From positions 732,257 to 783,291 of the forward strand of contig NW_008705562.1 in the NCBI RefSeq assembly GCF_000186865.1: a DNA stretch of 51,035 nt. Reading direction: 5' to 3'. The translations under genes were made by a program, and so were the position numbers. Positions 48,945-51,035 of the stretch are shown in pieces. The notes below the pieces were generated by a model. The model was not told the DNA's origin and searched no databases. It saw only the letters and a list, made by a program, of their open reading frames with translations. This DNA comes from Aureococcus anophagefferens. Its lineage: Eukaryota > Sar > Pelagophyceae > Pelagomonadales > Pelagomonadaceae. How positions within the stretch are numbered: position 1 is the stretch's first letter; each line of letters begins with the position of its first letter.

Positions 48945-49520
48945 TCAGTCCCGGCGCCAGCCCATAATGACGGCGACGCCCGCGAGGCAGAGCGCCGCGC
49001 CGATGCGGTCGCCCGTGTCGAGGCGGACGCCCTCGACGAAGCGGCCCCAGACGAAGGACATGGCGACGAAGACGCCGCCGTACGCGGCGTCCAACCGGCC
49101 GAAGGCCTCGCCCGCGGCCGGCGGCTGCAGCGTCATCACGAAGCCGTACGCCGCGAGCGCCAGCGCGCCGGCGACGCTGCTGCGCGCCCGCGCGCCCTCG
49201 CGCAGCGTCCGCCACACGAGCCACCCGCCGCCGATCTCGAGGACCGCCGCGGACACGAAGAGCGCGAGGCTCGTCGCGGCCGTCGCCGCGGTCCAGCCCT
49301 TCGCGCCGCCGCGGACGCCCAGCGGCGCCGTCTTGCGCGGCGCCGCGGTCAGCGCGGTCGCTCCGCTCCGTTTGGCGGCGGCGGTCGCGAGCAGTCGGCC
49401 GGCGGCGGTGCTCGCGAGCAGCCTGCTCCCGCGCGGCGCGAAGTGCTGCCAGCGCCGCTGGGGCATCATCGCTGAAGCACAGGCGCAGGCGAGGAGCAGC
49501 TTTGCCATGACTCGAGGCAT
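48945..49520 (-). CDS. UPF0060/YnfA-family membrane protein with N-terminal extension
   Basis: A 191-residue product. Residues about 78-190 match the bacterial YnfA/UPF0060 four-helix family: SLALFVSAAVLEIGGGWLVW (helix 1, with the family's AA..EI.G..L.W), ALALAAYGFVMTLQP (helix 2), GRLDAAYGGVFVAMSFVWG (helix 3) and DRIGAALCLAGVAVIMGW (helix 4). Bacterial members are about 110 residues, so the first 75 residues are an addition. They start hydrophobic (AKLLLACACASAMM) and become Ala/Ser/Arg-rich, as in a targeting presequence. Family members are thought to be small-molecule or metal exporters related to SMR/DMT proteins; the function here is unknown. A second ATG at 49508 is an alternative start. 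Convergent with the ankyrin gene, 28 nt between stops. Confidence 0.85.
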   Translation of the reverse strand: MPRVMAKLLLACACASAMMPQRRWQHFAPRGSRLLASTAAGRLLATAAAKRSGATALTAAPRKTAPLGVRGGAKGWTAATAATSLALFVSAAVLEIGGGWLVWRTLREGARARSSVAGALALAAYGFVMTLQPPAAGEAFGRLDAAYGGVFVAMSFVWGRFVEGVRLDTGDRIGAALCLAGVAVIMGWRRD

Positions 49521-50154
49521 ATGTTTTGCAGTCTACTGCTCGTAGCACCACAGGAGCAACGAGCACGGCGCGTCGGCGTCGGTAGCAGTGGAGCTCGTGT
49601 GGAGAGCAACAGCACGATGGCTCGCACGGCCTCAACGATGCCTTCACCAAAGCGAGATGAAGCACATCTATGAAGCACCAAGTTTACCCCTGTTTTGCGA
49701 TGATGCTGGCTGCCCTCCTGTTCGAGCGCGTGTCCTCGTGGGGCTGGCCGAAGGGGCCGCATCGCCGTCGCGCGCCGCCGCCGCGAGCTCGTCGACGTCA
49801 CGTACACGCCGCGCGACCCGCCCTACGTGCCCCACGCGGACACAGACGGGCTACATCGAAAAGTTCGAGGGCACGGGCCCCAGCATGTGCGGCCTCCTCG
49901 TCCCGGAGTACTGCCGCGGGCCAGAGCGCCGTGGACGAGACGGCGCGCGACGACGCTGATGTTTGCGCGAGCAGTGATCCGAGAAGGCGCGAGGCGAGCT
50001 AGCTATGGGACTAGTCGACTGTTTGTAGACTCAGGACCCCATTGATCGCGAGCACCGTCGACACACGCAGAACTCGTCCTCGGTCTCGAGGAGCGTTGGC
50101 CGCGTCGGCCGCGTTCGCCGCCAGGCTCCGCCCGCCGGCGTCGACGCCCAAAGC
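49521..50154. other. intergenic region with a possible small secreted-protein gene or fragment
   Basis: The ATG at 49670 starts a convincing signal peptide (MKHQVYPCFAMMLAALLF, then ERVSSWGWPKG). Downstream, two different frames look coding: one with ELVDVTYTPRDPPYVPH (about 49786-49836), another with GYIEKFEGTGPSMCGLLVPE (about 49849-49908). Joining them needs two frame changes in under 100 nt. I can find no convincing splice pair, so this may be a decayed gene or one with tiny introns. The composition is less GC-rich at both ends. The promoter of the UPF0060 gene must lie within the first 150 nt. Confidence 0.35.
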
Positions 50155-51035
50155 ATGGAACGTTTGAAGGCCGAGCTCGAATTAGCCTGGACGGCCACCG
50201 CCAACGCCGAGGCCGCGGCGCTGCGCCACCAGCAGGCCCTGGCGGAGGAGAGCGAGCGCGTCCTCGCGCTCGAGGGCGCGCTCGACGCGCGTCGCGACGA
50301 CCGCGAGGCCATCGAGGCCGCGGCGCGGGACGTCGCGGCCCTGCGCGCGGCGCTCGGCGCCGAGCGCAAGCAGCAGGCGCTCTTCGCGCGCAAGGCCGGC
50401 GAGGCGGCGGCCCACGCGGACGGCGAATTGCGCGACGCGTCGGTGCGCGTCGAGGCCGCGCGCGAGGAGGCGTCCAGCTGGCGCGCGACGGCCGAGGCGC
50501 TCCGCGAGCGCTACGAGAAGGCGCGGCGCGCGTTGAAGGCCGCGCGGCGCGCGTCCAACGAAGGACCGGACAAGGAGAACGCGACGGCGCTCGAGGACGC
50601 GGCGCGCGCGGCCGCCGCGGACCGCGCGGAGGCGTCGCGGTGCCGCGAGGCCCTCGCGGCCGCGGCCGCGGACCGCGACGCGGCGCGCGCGGCGCGCGAC
50701 GCCCTCGAGGCCAAGGTGCTCGCGACGCGCGACGAGCTCGAGGAGGCGTCGCGCCGCGTCCGGGCGGCCGAGGCCGCGGGCGGCGGCGCGCCCGAGGCGG
50801 AGGCGAAGCTCGCGCGGGCGCTCGAGGACGCCGCGCGCGAGCGCGCCGTCGCCGACGGCGAGCGGCGCCGCGCCGACGCCGCGGAGCGCGCCGCGGCCGC
50901 CGCGCCGCCGGCCACGCCGGCCGTCGACGTCGAGGCGCTCGTCGCCGGCGCGCGCGCGGAGCACGACGGCCTCCGGGCCGCGCTCGACGACGAGCGCGCG
51001 ACGGCCGCCGCGGCGAACGAGGCCGCGCGCGCCGC
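50155..51035 (+). CDS. coiled-coil protein, 3' end beyond the window
   Basis: An open frame from the ATG at 50155 runs to the window edge without a stop (at least 293 residues). The translation is almost entirely heptad-patterned and rich in Ala, Glu, Arg and Asp (MERLKAELELAWTATANAEA...), so it is a long coiled coil. One short break has the sequence ASNEGPDKENA. No motor, LIM or other globular domain is in the visible part. Such proteins serve as cytoskeletal or organelle scaffolds. Opposite-strand open frames here are mirror images of the Ala/Glu/Arg coding bias. Confidence 0.75.
   Translation, partial: MERLKAELELAWTATANAEAAALRHQQALAEESERVLALEGALDARRDDREAIEAAARDVAALRAALGAERKQQALFARKAGEAAAHADGELRDASVRVEAAREEASSWRATAEALRERYEKARRALKAARRASNEGPDKENATALEDAARAAAADRAEASRCREALAAAAADRDAARAARDALEAKVLATRDELEEASRRVRAAEAAGGGAPEAEAKLARALEDAARERAVADGERRRADAAERAAAAAPPATPAVDVEALVAGARAEHDGLRAALDDERATAAAANEAARA

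Noticed and set aside
1..51035. Bacterial origin, suggested by high GC and tight gene packing
   Set aside because: Spliced genes, Mpv17, Aha1, R2R3 MYB, U-box and introners are eukaryotic. There are no ribosome-binding sites or operons.
1..51035. CRISPR arrays, tRNA or rRNA genes, tyrosine-recombinase sites
   Set aside because: No regularly spaced short repeats with unique spacers, no cloverleaf with the usual T-arm string and no rRNA-like stretch were seen.

Overview
This is nuclear DNA from a compact, very GC-rich eukaryotic genome, almost certainly a microbial alga of the stramenopile/pelagophyte kind. Aureococcus anophagefferens is my best guess. That is an inference from gene style and intron type, not from a database match. 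The eukaryotic signs are spliced genes, an Mpv17 protein, an Erg28-like protein, an Aha1 co-chaperone, an R2R3 MYB factor, a SAM/U-box protein and a giant LRR/WD40 protein. Genes are densely packed on both strands with many divergent pairs, and stops of convergent neighbours can even overlap.

Layout. 1-915: no gene I can support. 916-5433: a DMT-family transporter, a secreted GH20 hexosaminidase with a frame break, an Mpv17/PMP22 protein and (minus) an Erg28-like protein. 5526-10099: an unusual M24 hydrolase/diaminopropionate ammonia-lyase fusion, (minus) an Aha1-type co-chaperone and a DUF5672-type glycosyltransferase-like protein. 10475-11866: (minus) a SAM plus U-box protein. 12085-30035: one gene whose seven exons join in frame into a 5574-residue protein with two RelA/SpoT-like segments, LRRs, seven WD40 repeats and a LamG-like domain. 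30149-34050: (minus) a fructose-bisphosphatase-family enzyme and a membrane-anchored SGNH-hydrolase protein. 34051-41779: a secreted PQQ-propeller/coiled-coil protein, an R2R3 MYB, a glutathione transferase and an unknown protein. 41818-51035: several small or unknown proteins, a 2OG-Fe(II) oxygenase, an ankyrin protein, a UPF0060/YnfA-type membrane protein and the start of a long coiled-coil gene.

The dominant feature is a swarm of introner elements, short transposon-like repeats that become introns on insertion. I find ten long copies (about 190-205 bp, two related subfamilies with terminal inverted repeats) and two short copies (about 60-75 bp). Most are flanked by an 8-bp target duplication. 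The left duplication supplies the 5' splice site and the element's right end supplies the AG, so splicing restores the ancestral reading frame. All six introns of the giant gene are introners. The target duplication begins GT or GC, so several introns must use GC-AG splicing. Other recurring signals are a GGGCTGCC motif 4-15 nt upstream of several start codons and a conserved element downstream of four genes.
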